This document shows positions 1 to 7,000 of a DNA stretch of 11,175 bases, one piece after another (position 1 is the first letter of the stretch; each line of letters opens with the position of its first letter). The translations under genes and the position numbers were made by a program. Under the pieces are notes generated by a model. The model was not told the DNA's origin. It did no database searches and was given only the letters and a program-made list of their open reading frames with translations. Source of the stretch: an uncultured Tabrizicola sp. (GTDB lineage: Bacteria; Pseudomonadota; Alphaproteobacteria; Rhodobacterales; Rhodobacteraceae); NCBI GenBank assembly GCA_937858255.1, contig CALLZQ010000001.1, forward strand, positions 1-11,175, written 5' to 3'.

Positions 1-1
1 T

Positions 2-640
2 GACCCCCCGGCGCTGCGCCACATGCATGATGGGGCGCAAACCTTGGTTTTCCTCGGGCAAGGGGATTGGTTGCTGGGGGCGATCACCGTGGCGGATACC
101 CCGCGCGAAACCTCGGCCCGGGGCATTGTGGCGCTGCGGCAGGCGGGGGTTGGCCGTATCGTGATGATGACCGGCGACCGTGCGCCGGTTGCCGAACGGA
201 TTGCGGCGACGATGAATGTGACCGAGGTGCATGCCGACCTCCTCCCCGGGGATAAGGTAGCGCTGGTCGACAAGCTGGCGGCCGAGGCGCCGACGGCTTT
301 TGTCGGCGATGGGGTGAATGATGCCGCCGCCCTTGCCCGGGCCGATGTGGGCATCGCCATGGGGGTCGCGGGCAGCGAGGTGGCACTTCAGGCCGCCGAT
401 GTCGCCCTCTTGTCCGAGGATATGTCGCGTCTGGCCGAGGCGCATCGTCTGGCCCGACGCACACGCCGCATCATCCGCCAGAACCTTGGCTTTGCCATGC
501 TGGCCATGGCGGTGCTGGTGGTGGGCGGGGCGTTCTTTGCGCTGCCCTTGCCATTGGCCGTCATCGGGCACGAAGGCGGGACGCTGCTGGTTGTTCTGAA
601 CGGGATGCGGCTGTTGTGGGATCCGATCCGTTCGGCCTGA
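2..640 (+). CDS. P1B-type heavy-metal translocating ATPase, C-terminal part (5' end outside window), P1B-4-like
   Basis: This is the C-terminal ~212 codons of a metal-exporting P-type ATPase; the frame is open to the left edge, so the start, the metal-binding N-terminus, the CPC/SPC transmembrane motif and the phosphorylated DKTGT are all off the window. Counting from the Met at base 23, the visible part has the nucleotide/hinge motifs TGDR (residues 50-53) and GDGVND (95-100), then two closing membrane helices (about 154-178 and 179-198). The last helix contains HEGGT (183-187) followed by LLVVLNGMRLL. In the P1B scheme, HEGGT in the final helix, together with SPC in the sixth, marks the P1B-4 subgroup (CoaT/CtpD/PfeT; Co, Fe or Zn export), while ZntA/CadA have an Asp-containing motif there. 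The ATPase identity is near certain; the P1B-4 assignment rests on one motif and the substrate is unknown. It converges on the RND operon. Confidence 0.95.
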   Translation, partial: DPPALRHMHDGAQTLVFLGQGDWLLGAITVADTPRETSARGIVALRQAGVGRIVMMTGDRAPVAERIAATMNVTEVHADLLPGDKVALVDKLAAEAPTAFVGDGVNDAAALARADVGIAMGVAGSEVALQAADVALLSEDMSRLAEAHRLARRTRRIIRQNLGFAMLAMAVLVVGGAFFALPLPLAVIGHEGGTLLVVLNGMRLLWDPIRSA

Positions 641-651
641 GCGGGACAAAG

Positions 652-690
652 AAAAAGGCGGCGCCGGATCTGACCCGCGCCGCCCTGATT
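652..690. terminator. Bidirectional intrinsic terminator between convergent genes
   Basis: A perfect 8-bp GC stem (GGCGGCGC at 657-664 pairs with GCGCCGCC at 677-684, 12-nt loop) lies between the ATPase stop (640) and the pump stop (710). Read on the minus strand, the stem is followed at once by TTTTTC then TTT, a good intrinsic terminator for the RND operon. Read on the plus strand it is followed by CTGATTTT, a weaker U tract that could end the ATPase transcript. Confidence 0.8.
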
Positions 691-709
691 TTCGCAAGGT
701 CACCGTCGG

Positions 710-3700
710 TTATTCGGCGGCCTCCAGCGGTTTCACCGGTCGCGGCCCGGCCATTGCCGCCAATTTGTCGCGCAGCGCCCGCTGCTCGGCATCCAAAAGG
801 GCGATCCGTTCGGCCAGAATGTCATTCGCCGGGCTTTCGGGTTCAGCCTCTTTCTTGCCGATGAAGCGGCCAAAGATCCACCCCATCAGCCGGCTGAGAT
901 CGTCCATGATCAGATAGAACGACGGGACAACCACAAGGCTGAGGACGGTGGACATGATGATCCCCCCGGTCACGGCAATGGCCATCGGCGCGCGGAAGGT
1001 GCCACCCTCGCCCACGCCAAGCGCCGAGGGCAGCATCCCCGCCGACATCGCGATCGAGGGCATGCCGATGGGACGCGCCCGTTTGTGTCCGGCCTCGCCC
1101 ACCGCCGCCGCGCGCGACATGCCACGTGCGCGCATCTCGATGGCAAAGTCGATCAGCAGGATGGCGTTCTTGGTCACGATCCCCATCAGCATCAGCATGC
1201 CGATCATCACCGGCATCGACAGCGGGTTGTTGGTCAGGATCAGCGCCGCCGCAACCCCACCGATGGCCAGCGGCAGCGAGAACAGGATGGTAAAGGGCTG
1301 GATAACCGACCGGAACAGCAGGATCAGCACCGTCAGCACCAGAATCAGGCCCATCACCATGGCGTTGACAAAGCTGGAGACCAGTTCGATCTGCACCTCG
1401 GCATCGCCACCCGGCTTGACCTGCACCCCGGGGGGCACATCGACGGTGGCCACGATCTCTTCGAACCGTTTGGTCGCGGTGTCGAGCGGCACACCTACAG
1501 GCAGGTCGGCGCCGATGGTGGCAACGCGCTGGCGATTCAGACGCTTGACCGTCGCCGGCCCCTCGGCAATCGCGATATCGGCGACGACTGACAGCGGCAC
1601 TGCTGCACCTGTCGCCGTCGGCACCTTGAGCGCAGCAATCCGCGACAGGTTTTCGCGCGTGGCATCGTCCAGCCGCACCCGCACCGGGATTAGCCGGTTG
1701 TCGATAGACAGCTTGGCCAATGCGGCGTCATTGTCGCCGATGGTCGCGACGCGAACCACCGCGGCGATGGTGGCAGTCGTCACACCCAGCCGCGCGGCCT
1801 CTTCGGCGCGAGGGGTGATTTGGATCTCGGGCCGGGGCAGCGAGCTTTCGGTCGAGACGTTGATCAGCAGCGGCTTTTCGGCCTTTTCCTCTTCCGAGAG
1901 GGCCCGTTCCAGCCGGGCAATCGCGGTATTCAGGTCATCCTCATCAGGCGAGAGGATGTTATAGGACACAGGCCGCCCACCCGCGCCGGGACCACCGAGT
2001 TTGAATGCCAGAATATCGGGCACATTTGACAGGCGGGCAAAGACCTCGGCCTCGATCTCAACCTGCGGACGGACACGGCCCGCACTCTCATGCTTGGGCA
2101 GCATCGGGCCGACGACCGGCAAGGCGATCGCCAGATCCATCAGCTTTTTCTCCAGCCCGTTATCCAGACGGTCAAGCACCACGATCATATTGGCACGGCG
2201 GATATCGACATCGCCAAGCGGAGAGGCGCCGCCGATGGTCAGCACCCGGTCAATCCCGTCCACATCGGCAATGGCCTGACGCATCGCCTCGGTCGTACGG
2301 CGGGTGTCGTCCAGCGTCGAGCCGGGCGGCAGTTCAACCGAGATGGCAAAGCGGCTTTCATCATCCGGCGGGAACAGGCTGCCGGGCACCTGAAGCATGA
2401 AGTAGACCGAGACGATCACCACACCGATGGCCCCGACCAGCGTCAGGTAATAGGCCGGAAACCGCAGCTTCTTGAACCCAGGGATGCGGGGCGAGGCGGT
2501 GGTGTGCTTCACCAGCCAGAGATAGCCGCGCATGAACGGCCCCTCTTTGTGATCCTCTTCGACCGCATCCTTGGCCCGCATCAGATAGGCCGCCATCATC
2601 GGCGTGATCAGTCGCGCGACCAGCAGCGAGAACAGCACGGCGATGGCCACAGTCAAGCCGAATTGCCGGAAATACTGCCCCGGAATCCCGGGCATGAAGC
2701 TGACCGGCACAAAGACCGCAACGATGGTCATCGTGGTTGCGATCACCGCAAGACCGATTTCGTCGGCGGCCTCAATCGCGGCGCGGTAGGGCGTCTTGCC
2801 CATGCGGATATGTCGGGCGATGTTCTCGATTTCCACAATCGCGTCATCGACCAGAATGCCTGTCGCCAGCGTCAGCGCAAGGAAGCTGACGAGGTTCAGC
2901 GAAAAGCCGATCATATCCATGAACCAGAAGGTCGGCACCGCCGAGAGCGGCAGCGCCACCGCCGAAATCAGCGTCGCCCGCCAGTTCTTGAGGAAGGCCA
3001 GCACCACCAGAACCGCCAGAACCGAGCCCTCGATCAGCGTGCTGAGTGCGGCCTCATAATTGCCCTTGGTATAGAACACGGCGTCATCGACAACCTTGAT
3101 CTCGACCTCAGGATGGGCAGCGCTGACCTGCGCCAGTGCGGCCTCGGTCGTTTCGGCCACGCTGACCTCAGAGGCACCCTTGGAGCGGTAGACGGAAAAG
3201 ACGACAATCGGTTCACCGTCCGAAGTCGCGAAAGAGCGCTGTTCCTGATAGGTGTCGATCACCTCACCCAGGTCGGTCAGCCGCCCCTTTTCGCCCGAGG
3301 GCGGGGCGAGGGACATGCTGGCCAGTTGCTCGACCGTGCCCTGATCGCCAAGGGTGCGGATCGACTGCTCGCCCCCGCCGATTTCAGACCGGCCAGAGCC
3401 GATATCGACGTTGGTGGCCTTGATTTGCTGGCTGACGGCTAGGGCAGTAATGCCATAGCTGCCCAGTTTCACCGGGTCGAGGACGATGGGGATCTCGCGG
3501 TCTGCGCCGCCGTAGCGGTCCACCCGGCCGATCCCGGCCTTGCCCTGAAGCGCGCGGGTGATGGTATCGTCAACGAACCACGACAATTCCTCCAGCGTCA
3601 TTTCCGGCGCTGAAACGGCAAAGGACAGGATCGCCTGCCCCTCAACCTCGATCCGGCTGACCACGGGCGCCTCGATATCGCCGGGCAGATCGCCGCGGAT

Positions 3701-4042
3701 CCGGTCGATGGCGTCCTTTACGTCCTGCACGGCGCGGTCGGTTGCAATCTCCATGCGGAATTCGACCGCGGTGGTCGACAGCCCGTCATTGACGGTCGAG
3801 GTGACGTTCTTGACGCCGGTCAGGCCGGCGACGGCATCCTCGATTTCCTTGGTGACCTGTGCCTCAAGCTCGGCCGGCGCTGCGCCCGGCTGCACCACCG
3901 AGACGGCGACCAGCGGCACGTCGATATTCGGGAAACGGGTGATCGGCAGAGAGTTAAAGCTCTGCCAGCCCATCACCATGAAGATGATAAAGGCAAGGAT
4001 GGGCGCAATCGGATTGCGAATGGACCAGGCGGAGAAGTTCAT
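710..4042 (-). CDS. RND-family multidrug efflux pump, inner-membrane permease (HAE1/AcrB-type)
   Basis: This is the proton-driven inner-membrane trimer subunit of a tripartite efflux system. The 1110-residue protein (family usually 1020-1060) has the RND layout: TM1 near residues 10-28, a periplasmic porter loop, TM2-6 (about 336-490), a second porter loop (about 555-890) and TM8-12 (about 893-1055). The proton-relay residues are present: adjacent Asp399-Asp400 in TM4 (GILVDDAIVEIEN) and Lys958 in TM10 (GIVTKNAILLIDF). The double Asp and the lack of metal-pump motifs favour the hydrophobe/drug (HAE1) branch over CzcA. I chose the ATG at 4042 over one 57 nt upstream because the family begins MNFSxWSIRNP and GAGGGGG (4048-4054) lies 5 nt before it, overlapping the stop of the upstream adaptor gene. 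About 50 residues after TM12 form a charged, helix-prone tail (heptad-like near 1074-1100) that many relatives lack. A Pro stands where AcrB has Thr978. The substrate cannot be told. Confidence 0.96.
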   Translation of the reverse strand: MNFSAWSIRNPIAPILAFIIFMVMGWQSFNSLPITRFPNIDVPLVAVSVVQPGAAPAELEAQVTKEIEDAVAGLTGVKNVTSTVNDGLSTTAVEFRMEIATDRAVQDVKDAIDRIRGDLPGDIEAPVVSRIEVEGQAILSFAVSAPEMTLEELSWFVDDTITRALQGKAGIGRVDRYGGADREIPIVLDPVKLGSYGITALAVSQQIKATNVDIGSGRSEIGGGEQSIRTLGDQGTVEQLASMSLAPPSGEKGRLTDLGEVIDTYQEQRSFATSDGEPIVVFSVYRSKGASEVSVAETTEAALAQVSAAHPEVEIKVVDDAVFYTKGNYEAALSTLIEGSVLAVLVVLAFLKNWRATLISAVALPLSAVPTFWFMDMIGFSLNLVSFLALTLATGILVDDAIVEIENIARHIRMGKTPYRAAIEAADEIGLAVIATTMTIVAVFVPVSFMPGIPGQYFRQFGLTVAIAVLFSLLVARLITPMMAAYLMRAKDAVEEDHKEGPFMRGYLWLVKHTTASPRIPGFKKLRFPAYYLTLVGAIGVVIVSVYFMLQVPGSLFPPDDESRFAISVELPPGSTLDDTRRTTEAMRQAIADVDGIDRVLTIGGASPLGDVDIRRANMIVVLDRLDNGLEKKLMDLAIALPVVGPMLPKHESAGRVRPQVEIEAEVFARLSNVPDILAFKLGGPGAGGRPVSYNILSPDEDDLNTAIARLERALSEEEKAEKPLLINVSTESSLPRPEIQITPRAEEAARLGVTTATIAAVVRVATIGDNDAALAKLSIDNRLIPVRVRLDDATRENLSRIAALKVPTATGAAVPLSVVADIAIAEGPATVKRLNRQRVATIGADLPVGVPLDTATKRFEEIVATVDVPPGVQVKPGGDAEVQIELVSSFVNAMVMGLILVLTVLILLFRSVIQPFTILFSLPLAIGGVAAALILTNNPLSMPVMIGMLMLMGIVTKNAILLIDFAIEMRARGMSRAAAVGEAGHKRARPIGMPSIAMSAGMLPSALGVGEGGTFRAPMAIAVTGGIIMSTVLSLVVVPSFYLIMDDLSRLMGWIFGRFIGKKEAEPESPANDILAERIALLDAEQRALRDKLAAMAGPRPVKPLEAAE

Positions 4043-4052
4043 CGCCGCCCCC

Positions 4053-5234
4053 TCAGTTCGTCGCAAGGACCGGATTGATCCGGTCGCCGTCACGGACAAA
4101 GGCGCCGGCCTTCACCACCACCTGATCGCCGGGGGCAAGGCCCTCGACAATCTCGACCCAGCCGCCGTCGCGGATGCCCAGCTTGACCGGCACCCGGCTG
4201 ACGGTGCCATCTGTCACCTTCATCACCGCCGCCCCCTCGGGCGAAGAGCCGACCGCCGTGACCGGCACGGCCAGCGCCTCGGTTTCGGTCACCAGAATTT
4301 CGGCATCGACAAACATGCCCGACCGGACCTTGGCTGAATCGTCAATGGCGATCCTGGCGCGACCCAGCCGGGTATTGGCATCGATGGTCGGCTCGACCAG
4401 ACGGATCGTGCCGGTCAGCACTTCATCGCTGCCCACCAGACGCAACTGCGCCTTTTGCCCGATGGCCAGACGCAAGAGATCGGTTTCCGAGACATCGGCC
4501 TTCAGTTCCAGCGCGCCGTCGCGGATCATCGAGAACATCGGCGACCCCGCTGCCGAGGCGACCGCGCCGATCACCGCGTTGCGGGCGGTGATCTCACCGG
4601 CCACGGGGGCCTTCACCTCGGTCCGGCTCAGTTGCAGATCGACATTGGCCAGTTGCGCCTCAACCAGCGCGAGTTGCGCTCGCGCGGCCTCCAGCGACTG
4701 TGTGGCAACGGTGACGCGGGCCGTGGCGGCGATGGCATTGGCGCTGGCCGAATCCGCTGCCGCCTGCGAGGCCGAGCCCTGCTGGCGCAGTTTCGAGGTC
4801 CGCTCGGACACCCGCTGGGCCTCATCGGCTGAGGATTTCGCCTCGAGCATCTGGGCCTCTGCCTGTGCAATCGTGGCCTTGGCCGAGGCGAAAGAGGCGT
4901 AGAACTGGCTGCGTTGCAATTCCAGCGTGGTCTTTGACAGAACTGCCAGCACCTGCCCCTCTGTCACATCGTCGCCCACATCGGCCAAAAGCCGTTCAAT
5001 CGGCTGGCCTTCGATCAGCGGGGCGACCTGAATCATCTCGACGGGCGAAATCAGGCCGGTTGCCACCACCCGGTCCGACATCTTGCGCGGCACGATTGTG
5101 GCGACGGTGATCGAGGGCAGAGTCTGCGCCGCAGCAGGTGCGACATCGGTCGCGGCGGCGGCAGCCTCGGCCAGAACAGGAGAGGAAAGCGTCACAGCAG
5201 CAAGAAAGGTCGTGGCAATCAGAACGGAACGCAT
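4053..5234 (-). CDS. RND efflux periplasmic adaptor (membrane fusion protein)
   Basis: This periplasmic adaptor links the RND permease to an outer-membrane channel. The 393-residue protein starts with an Sec signal (MRSVLIATTF... ending VLA at 20-22, probable cleavage before Glu23). No lipobox Cys is present, so it is not a lipoprotein of the AcrA type. Next come a lipoyl half-motif (about 67-102), an Ala/Gln/Glu-rich alpha-hairpin coiled coil (about 103-203), the second lipoyl half (TEVKAPVAGEI, 205-215), a beta-barrel domain (about 241-315) and a membrane-proximal domain (about 320-390). The start is set by AAAGG at 5243-5247, 8 nt upstream; this Shine-Dalgarno lies within the last two codons of tetR, so translation is probably coupled. 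No outer-membrane factor gene is in the operon, so a TolC-like channel must be supplied from elsewhere. Confidence 0.96.
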   Translation of the reverse strand: MRSVLIATTFLAAVTLSSPVLAEAAAAATDVAPAAAQTLPSITVATIVPRKMSDRVVATGLISPVEMIQVAPLIEGQPIERLLADVGDDVTEGQVLAVLSKTTLELQRSQFYASFASAKATIAQAEAQMLEAKSSADEAQRVSERTSKLRQQGSASQAAADSASANAIAATARVTVATQSLEAARAQLALVEAQLANVDLQLSRTEVKAPVAGEITARNAVIGAVASAAGSPMFSMIRDGALELKADVSETDLLRLAIGQKAQLRLVGSDEVLTGTIRLVEPTIDANTRLGRARIAIDDSAKVRSGMFVDAEILVTETEALAVPVTAVGSSPEGAAVMKVTDGTVSRVPVKLGIRDGGWVEIVEGLAPGDQVVVKAGAFVRDGDRINPVLATN

Positions 5235-5238
5235 CGGT

Positions 5239-5853
5239 TTAGCCTTTCACGGCGGGCAAAGTGATATCTTCTAGAAGTCGGTCGATGGTGCGCAGCACCA
5301 AACGTTGCAGATCGGCGGCGTCGGGCAGATCGGGGCGGCGCATCGCACAGCTTTTGACCATCATGACGATCATCCGGGCATGGCTGCTCCAGCGGCCATG
5401 GGCCTCATCCGGCGAAATCTGGGTCGCACGGGCAAAAACCCTGACCATATGAGACACGATCTCATCTTCCATACGGCAGGATAACTGGGCGATTTCGGGC
5501 TTGCGCAGCGAGGCGGCGTTGATTTCGGCCCAAAGCTGCCCCTCGCCCTGACATCTCGCCTCGTCGATCCTGTCGGCAATCTTGCGCCGCAACGCGCCCA
5601 TGAGGTCGTCTTCCTCCAGCAGCGCGGCAAAATCCTGCTCAAGTTCGACAAGGCTGCGCTCGATCAGCGCGGCGACGATGGCGGCCTTGGAAGGGAAGTA
5701 GCGGTAAAAATTGCCGACGCTCATCCCGGCCGAGCGGGCCAGATCCTGCATCGAGGCGCCGTCGAAACCCTTGCTGGAAAAGGCGACAGACGCCCCTTCG
5801 AGGATTTCCGAAGTGCGCTGATCAAAAGCGGTGACAGGCCGTGGCTGACTCAT
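5239..5853 (-). CDS. TetR-family repressor, first gene of the efflux operon
   Basis: This is a predicted ligand-responsive repressor of its own efflux operon. The 204-residue protein has an N-terminal TetR DNA-binding domain: helix 1 near 13-29, then a helix-turn-helix ending in the family's SVGNFYRYFPSKAAI stretch (about 45-59). An all-helical ligand/dimer domain fills residues 60-200. I start it at the ATG at 5853 (MSQPRP); an in-frame ATG pair at 5881-5886 would put the start inside the operator palindrome and downstream of no good Shine-Dalgarno. The Shine-Dalgarno for 5853 is also weak, so the start remains uncertain. The stop lies 4 nt before the adaptor start. Leading its own pump operon with an operator at the promoter is the AcrR-like autorepression arrangement; the inducer is probably a pump substrate (inference). 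Confidence 0.93.
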   Translation of the reverse strand: MSQPRPVTAFDQRTSEILEGASVAFSSKGFDGASMQDLARSAGMSVGNFYRYFPSKAAIVAALIERSLVELEQDFAALLEEDDLMGALRRKIADRIDEARCQGEGQLWAEINAASLRKPEIAQLSCRMEDEIVSHMVRVFARATQISPDEAHGRWSSHARMIVMMVKSCAMRRPDLPDAADLQRLVLRTIDRLLEDITLPAVKG

Positions 5854-5864
5854 GTCGCAACCCG

Positions 5865-5882
5865 TGAATGAACGTTCATTCA
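5865..5882. promoter_or_regulatory. TetR operator: perfect 18-bp palindrome
   Basis: TGAATGAACGTTCATTCA is an exact inverted repeat (9-bp arms, no spacer) 12 nt upstream of the preferred tetR start. Palindromes of this size and the TGAAT/ATTCA arm type are typical TetR-family operators. Its place between the candidate -10 and the start codon would let a bound dimer block the whole tetR-adaptor-pump operon. The palindrome is read directly; the binding protein is inferred from adjacency. Confidence 0.85.
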
Positions 5883-5911
5883 TCACTTGTGCGACTCTAG
5901 GGAAAGGTCAA
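5883..5911 (-). promoter_or_regulatory. Candidate promoter of the tetR-RND operon
   Basis: On the minus strand a TTGACC -35 box (bases 5906-5911) is followed after 17 nt by AAGTGA (5883-5888) as a poor -10. If it is used, transcription would begin inside the operator palindrome and leave a leader of roughly 20 nt before the ATG at 5853. The -10 matches the consensus badly, so this is a suggestion only. Confidence 0.35.
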
Positions 5912-5954
5912 GATGTAAATTGGCTTTAGATCCGCGATTTTCGTGAAAATGGTG

Positions 5955-5984
5955 AAAAAAGTGGCCGGGGACAATGCCCCGGCC
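5955..5984 (-). terminator. Intrinsic terminator of the small membrane protein gene
   Basis: A perfect 8-bp stem (GGCCGGGG at 5963-5970 with CCCCGGCC at 5977-5984, 6-nt loop) is followed on the minus strand by A, C and then six T (5955-5960). It sits 33 nt past the small gene's stop and upstream of the tetR promoter, so it separates the two same-strand transcription units. Confidence 0.87.
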
Positions 5985-6016
5985 TAGCCGTGAGTGGGTT
6001 GGGAAGGGTGGTGGCC

Positions 6017-6199
6017 TTATCCGAAGAGGGTGGTGATCCCCCAGAACCACAGCGCCGCACCCACCAAGACTGATGGCACGATCCAGACCCCCGCAAGGGT
6101 CCCCTCATCGCGTGTCGGGTCCAGATCGTCATACATGCAAGGACGGATTGGGCGGTCCATGACCAGGGCGAGCGGCTTTTCGGCTGTTAGTATCTGCAT
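6017..6199 (-). CDS. Small single-span membrane protein, unknown function (60 aa)
   Basis: I do not recognise this 60-residue protein. Its polar N-terminal half (1-35) contains one Cys (21) and an acidic patch (DDLDPTRDEG, 24-33). One hydrophobic helix follows (about 36-58, with WIVPSVLVGAALWFWG), ending two residues from the stop. The helix plus short tail suggests a tail-anchored or N-in/C-out inner-membrane peptide. The frame extends upstream to another ATG at 6298, but the strong Shine-Dalgarno GAGGAGG (6208-6214), 8 nt before the ATG at 6199, fixes the start. The dedicated intrinsic terminator downstream supports it as a real, separately transcribed gene. Small subunits or regulators of respiratory or transport complexes often look like this, but nothing here ties it to one. 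Confidence 0.75.
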   Translation of the reverse strand: MQILTAEKPLALVMDRPIRPCMYDDLDPTRDEGTLAGVWIVPSVLVGAALWFWGITTLFG

Positions 6200-6395
6200 C
6201 TCGCGGCCCTCCTCTTCGTGACACCACCTTACGACTTGGGCGCAAACAAAGGCATCCGGGCAAAAGGATTGTGGCCTATCCGGTCGGATTGACACCATCA
6301 GTCAAAGGTCTGGGTCAGGGCCGTTTCAGCCGGGTCAGGCCGGCGCCGGGGGCGGAACGCTGGTCGGCCAGCCCGCCCGCGCCGAATCGCGGCGG

Positions 6396-6830
6396 TCACA
6401 CCAGACGCAAGAGCAGCGCCGTCAGCGTTGCGCGTTCAGACGCCGACAGGGGGTCCAGCGTGCTGGCCGATACCGCCAGCGCCTTGCCGACAACCTGCGC
6501 ATAAAGCGCCTCTCCCTCGGCAGAGAGGGCAACGGTCAGGCGGCGACGGTCCTCGGGGTCGGGGGCTGTCGTGACATAGCCTTGCCGGGTCAGCCGGTCG
6601 ACCACACCTTTGATCGTCGCGGCATCCATGGCAGTTTCCCGGCCGAGCAGGTTTTGCGACAGCGGCCCCAGTTGGCGCAGCCGCGCAAGGACAGCGAACT
6701 GGGTGGTGGTGACTTGCGGGATCGCCTCGGAAAAGATCGCCAGATGCCGTTGTGTGACGCGCCGCAAGATGTAGCCGATCTGGTCATCAAGCAGATAGTC
6801 GGGCAGCGAGGCTGGGTCAGTCTTTTCCAT
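6396..6830 (-). CDS. MarR-family transcriptional regulator, divergent from the Mo-hydroxylase operon
   Basis: The 144-residue protein has the MarR fold throughout: N-terminal dimer helix (DDQIGYILRRVTQRH, about 15-29), winged helix-turn-helix with LSQNLLGRETAMDAATIKGVVDRL (57-80) as helices 3-4, a wing with the conserved DPEDRRRLTVALS (91-103), and a C-terminal dimer helix. It is transcribed away from the molybdenum hydroxylase and reductase genes across a 170-bp repeat-rich region. It most likely represses that operon and is relieved by the substrate or an intermediate. The N-terminal region resembles regulators of aromatic and nicotinate catabolism such as NicR, by my recollection of that family; the ligand is inferred from neighbours. 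The Shine-Dalgarno before the ATG at 6830 is weak (GGGG). No clear terminator follows: the 6340-6372 inverted repeats lack a T tract. Confidence 0.93.
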   Translation of the reverse strand: MEKTDPASLPDYLLDDQIGYILRRVTQRHLAIFSEAIPQVTTTQFAVLARLRQLGPLSQNLLGRETAMDAATIKGVVDRLTRQGYVTTAPDPEDRRRLTVALSAEGEALYAQVVGKALAVSASTLDPLSASERATLTALLLRLV

Positions 6831-6888
6831 ATCCCCGGATTACCCCCCAGCCCCTCGCGGCGCAAGGCGTTGCGGTTTGCCCGCGTGG

Positions 6889-6944
6889 TATCAGCCCCAT
6901 CGACAGTATCAGACCCGTTGACAGAGGGCCGCAAGGGGCCGCAA
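6889..6944. repeat. Two sets of short tandem direct repeats in the divergent promoter region
   Basis: Two abutting 18-bp copies, TATCAGCCCCATCGACAG (6889-6906) and TATCAGACCCGTTGACAG (6907-6924), differ at three positions. Immediately after them GGGCCGCAA occurs twice at a 10-bp offset (6926-6934 and 6936-6944), i.e. one helical turn apart. Both lie between marR and the hydroxylase operon. They could be regulator sites on one face of the helix or a local duplication. Confidence 0.6.
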
Positions 6945-6947
6945 ACT
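6918..6947 (+). promoter_or_regulatory. Candidate promoter of the Mo-hydroxylase / reductase operon
   Basis: A consensus -35 box TTGACA (6918-6923) is followed after 18 nt by CAAACT (6942-6947), a partial -10 that keeps the A2 and T6 positions. Transcription would start near 6954, about 45 nt before the preferred ATG at 7001. The -35 arises from the second 18-bp repeat. On the opposite strand TTGCGG (6929-6934) and GATACT (6905-6910), 18 nt apart, could serve marR, so the two promoters would overlap. Confidence 0.45.
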
Positions 6948-6970
6948 GATTTGCACACAAACAAGTTTGC
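6941..6970. promoter_or_regulatory. Candidate MarR operator: nested inverted repeats
   Basis: This 30-bp AT-richer pocket in a GC-rich region holds several overlapping inverted repeats: GCAAA-CTGA-TTTGC (6941-6954), CAAAC-AA-GTTTG (6958-6969), and outer 7-bp arms GCAAACT (6941-6947) / AGTTTGC (6964-6970). It overlaps the candidate -10 and transcription start of the hydroxylase operon, the expected place for repression by the divergent MarR protein. The repeats are read directly; which arms are bound is unknown. Confidence 0.5.
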
Positions 6971-7000
6971 CGGGGCTACCGCCCTTGGGTGAGAGGTCTT

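Noticed and set aside
948..3442. Long open frames on the + strand opposite the RND pump gene (338 and 450 codons)
   Set aside because: They are composition artefacts of GC-rich codon-biased DNA: their translations are low-complexity (Ser/Thr/Ala- or His/Arg/Gln-rich) without domains, whereas the minus strand encodes a complete RND protein.
5937..5950. ATTTTC-GT-GAAAAT inverted repeat upstream of the tetR promoter as a second operator
   Set aside because: It is AT-only, has a 2-nt centre and no similarity to the 18-bp operator; a chance palindrome is as likely.
6289..6305. TTGAC-N7-GTCAA inverted repeat as an FNR/DNR-type box
   Set aside because: FNR-family boxes need a 4-bp spacer between such half-sites; 7 bp does not fit, and the position is about 90 bp upstream of the small gene with no clear promoter to pair with.
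6340..6372. GC-rich inverted repeats (CCGGCGCCGG; GCTGG-TCGG-CCAGC) as a terminator of marR
   Set aside because: No T tract follows on either strand and the stems are short; such repeats are common by chance at this GC content.
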